Assembly: GCA_016209895.1 (NCBI GenBank)
Contig: JACQVH010000273.1
Location: 1-32,503, forward strand
DNA: 32,503 bases
Source of the DNA: Candidatus Hydrogenedentota bacterium
GTDB lineage: Bacteria > Hydrogenedentota > Hydrogenedentia > Hydrogenedentales > SLHB01
Reading direction: 5' to 3'
Below the pieces are notes generated by a model. The model did not search any database, was not told the origin of the DNA, and worked only from the letters and a program-made list of their open reading frames with translations. Each line of letters starts with the position of its first letter. Within the stretch, counting starts at the first letter, position 1. Shown in pieces: positions 30,864-32,503 of the stretch. The translations under genes were made by a program, and so were the position numbers.

Positions 30864-32120
30864 TCATCGAGTCTCTGTCGTGGTTCCGGTCGCTTGTTCC
30901 GACGGTACGGCGGTCTCACCGGTGGCCGCCTGTGTAGCGCTCGGTGCCGCCGCTGCCGGCGCCGCCTTGGGCGGTGGTGGCGGCGGTTCGGCCCATAGAC
31001 CAATCTTCGCCGTCTTCGCCAGTGTTTCCATATCCGTGAAATGCTCGCCACGGCTGCCGGGCAAACCCGAAATCGCGGCCGCCAAACCGTTCTTCAATAA
31101 CTCCGCGTTCAGGCTGCCCCGGTCCGCGAGAACAACTTCACCTAGAATTGAATTTTGGCGTCCCCATTCCAAGACTCTGACGGTAACGACTTTACCCAAG
31201 AGACGTTCTGCCACCAAGACTCGCGTAGGTGGAATTGCCTCTGGCTTGCCATTAGGAATCTCAATCCCATAGAGATGAACGACGTGGGGTTTCCCCGCGT
31301 GCATAATCCTGAACGTATTCCATTCGGAGACGCTGAGCACGCGGCCCGTAATGACCGGTGGTTTTCCCAGACCGGTCTTCTCCGTCCGATATTGCTCCGG
31401 CCGCGCCCGCGCATAACCGTCTTCAACGAGGGTGTCATTCAACGTCGTACTGTCGGCCAGCCGCACGCGGCCGAAGAGCAATCCGTCACGGTCCTTGCCT
31501 TCTATCAAAACGGTCACCTGCTTGTTCAGCGTGTCATACACCATGCGGGTGTAAGCGCGCTCCAGCAAATCGGGATCGCTATTCCGAAGTTCGATGTCGG
31601 CCAGCCGGACGATTTCCGCCGAACCGGGCCGGACCACCTTAATCACGTTCCAAGCCAAGACCGACGCGGCAATCCCCTGGAACTCCCGAGGCGTTTTAGG
31701 GGCCGAATCTTCATTTCGAAAAAAGCCGGGGCGAACTTCCAGCAGACCTTCCCGCGCCAATTCCAGGCTCAGATTCCTTCCGTCCGAAAAGAAGACCTCA
31801 CCGGTGATCGTCTCGGATTGATCGGTATTCCTGACTTTGACCGTGACTGGCCGGCCAAGTGTTTTCTGTTCGATGAAGCGCTCGATGCGACGCAATACGT
31901 CCGCATCGGAATTCGAAGAAGTCACCCCATCGAGGCGCACACGCCGTCCCACACCTTCGTCGGCGATCCGCAAGGTCACAGGATCGAGCACGGTCTGGAC
32001 ACGCCCCATGAAGGAATCGGTCCCGCCTGCAGCAATGGCGCTGAGTACCAACATCCACACGAGCAGCCAGTGCCGCCACACACTGGCAGCGCACAGCCGA
32101 TTTGGGCGACCTTTGGTCAT
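30864..32120 (-). CDS. Secreted protein with three degenerate SNase-like domains
   Basis: A 418-residue secreted protein. The signal/anchor (about 14-31) is followed by three repeats of a staphylococcal-nuclease-like (OB-fold) domain at about 38-140, 148-248 and 257-378, then a Pro/Ala-rich tail (about 379-418). Landmarks in each repeat are a start near GRVQTVLDP/GIAASVLAW/GRVLSVSEW and a following VRLDGVTS/VRLADIEL/VHLYGIEI; the third closes with LAKTAKIGLWAEP. The usual catalytic acids are absent: DGDT is DPVT, AWNV or EWNT, and IDAPE becomes SSN, LRN or IPN. These are therefore likely binding domains, not nucleases. The start ATG 32120 is five bases after the preceding stop. Confidence 0.82.
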   Translation of the reverse strand: MTKGRPNRLCAASVWRHWLLVWMLVLSAIAAGGTDSFMGRVQTVLDPVTLRIADEGVGRRVRLDGVTSSNSDADVLRRIERFIEQKTLGRPVTVKVRNTDQSETITGEVFFSDGRNLSLELAREGLLEVRPGFFRNEDSAPKTPREFQGIAASVLAWNVIKVVRPGSAEIVRLADIELRNSDPDLLERAYTRMVYDTLNKQVTVLIEGKDRDGLLFGRVRLADSTTLNDTLVEDGYARARPEQYRTEKTGLGKPPVITGRVLSVSEWNTFRIMHAGKPHVVHLYGIEIPNGKPEAIPPTRVLVAERLLGKVVTVRVLEWGRQNSILGEVVLADRGSLNAELLKNGLAAAISGLPGSRGEHFTDMETLAKTAKIGLWAEPPPPPPKAAPAAAAPSATQAATGETAVPSEQATGTTTETR

Positions 32121-32124
32121 CGGT

Positions 32125-32503
32125 TCACTGCGGCTCCGAAAGTTCCACCAGGAAAACACCATCATAACCGGTGGCCCCCGTATCTTTATAGATGCCGAGG
32201 GTCACCCGTAGCGCCTCCCAATGCAACTGGCTGCGGAAGAAGCCGGATACCCAAGTCCAATCCGGCGACGTTATCTGATTTACGATGTTGCTGCCGAACG
32301 CAATCAACTCGCGATCATCCATGCATTCGAAGCCGAAATACCCCTTGGCGCCGAGCGACTTGACCCGCGCTCCCAACAGGTAGCCCCGGCGCGCCTGGTT
32401 GCGCGTGGGCACGCTATACAGCGTGGCCATGCCATCACCGGCCTCGCCCTGGATACCCAGATAATGATTGCCGGACTCTTCCACGGCAACCGTGGCCGTG
32501 GTC
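32125..32503 (-). CDS. C-terminus of a larger secreted-type protein, start outside window
   Basis: The frame is open to the window edge, so only the last 126 codons are present. Visible sequence (GNHYLGIQGEAGDGMATLYSVPTRNQARRGY and FFRSQLHWEALRVTLGIYKDTGATGYDGVFLVELSEP) is beta-rich and glycine-containing, in the style of a carbohydrate-binding or LamG-like domain. No catalytic motif is visible. A GTG at 32484 would be a start only if the gene were much shorter. It is followed after four bases by the SNase-like gene on the same strand, so probably co-transcribed. Confidence 0.6.
   Translation of the reverse strand, partial: TTATVAVEESGNHYLGIQGEAGDGMATLYSVPTRNQARRGYLLGARVKSLGAKGYFGFECMDDRELIAFGSNIVNQITSPDWTWVSGFFRSQLHWEALRVTLGIYKDTGATGYDGVFLVELSEPQ

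Noticed and set aside
31155-32363. 402-codon plus-strand frame
   Set aside because: Antisense to the SNase-like gene, with no start signal and no recognisable domain.
1-32503. CRISPR array, tRNA or rRNA gene
   Set aside because: No regularly spaced direct repeats and no tRNA cloverleaf or rRNA sequence was seen in the spacers; a tRNAscan and CRISPR search would settle it.

Overview
The window is about 32.5 kb of GC-rich, densely packed bacterial chromosome. No rRNA, tRNA, CRISPR array or transposase is visible. Several things suggest a free-living degrader of complex polysaccharides from the Planctomycetota / Lentisphaerota / Hydrogenedentota part of the tree: clusters pairing Gfo/Idh/MocA oxidoreductases with TIM-barrel sugar isomerases, a secreted heparinase II/III-type lyase with an internal CXXC pair, a GH99-like secreted protein, a stand-alone MshEN domain protein and PD40 propellers. 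This placement is inference from gene content, not a measured phylogeny.

Layout. Positions 1-5027 are mostly housekeeping: the 3' end of a YjbQ-family gene, a SAM methyltransferase on the minus strand, thrS, a B-box zinc-finger membrane protein, a TPR membrane protein and a TrmH/RlmB-type rRNA methyltransferase. From 13831 down to 5130 runs a seven-gene minus-strand train: GH88-like hydrolase, cupin, Gfo/Idh/MocA oxidoreductase, sugar isomerase, heparinase-like lyase, MOSC protein and M32 carboxypeptidase. The first five read as a pathway that cleaves uronate-containing glycans outside the membrane and oxidises or isomerises the products inside. Positions 14008-14908 hold a RelE/ParE-type toxin-antitoxin pair and an orphan ribbon-helix-helix antitoxin. 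An aldo/keto-reductase-like gene and a large secreted GH99-like protein follow on the minus strand. A second, broken toxin-antitoxin locus lies at 18766-19054 (intact Phd-like antitoxin, VapC reduced to 21 codons).

Positions 19060-23346 carry a coiled-coil/MshEN protein, two divergent secreted PD40 propeller proteins and a secreted metallophosphoesterase. Positions 23441-27704 carry a TauE/SafE permease, a retropepsin-like protease and a three-gene catabolic operon (isomerase plus two Gfo/Idh/MocA oxidoreductases). From 27905 to the right edge a minus-strand block encodes cell-envelope proteins: the C-terminus of a truncated protein, a secreted protein with three degenerate nuclease-like domains, a Wzz-type polysaccharide co-polymerase and a secreted protein with two tandem discoidin-like repeats.

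No clear defence island or obviously new system was found. The most unusual items are the triple degenerate SNase-like protein next to the Wzz-like gene, the tandem CXXC/discoidin-type secreted proteins, overlapping palindromes able to form alternative hairpins inside the catabolic operon, the decayed toxin-antitoxin modules flanking a two-gene secreted-enzyme segment, and several unrelated families of intergenic palindromic or micro-repeat DNA.
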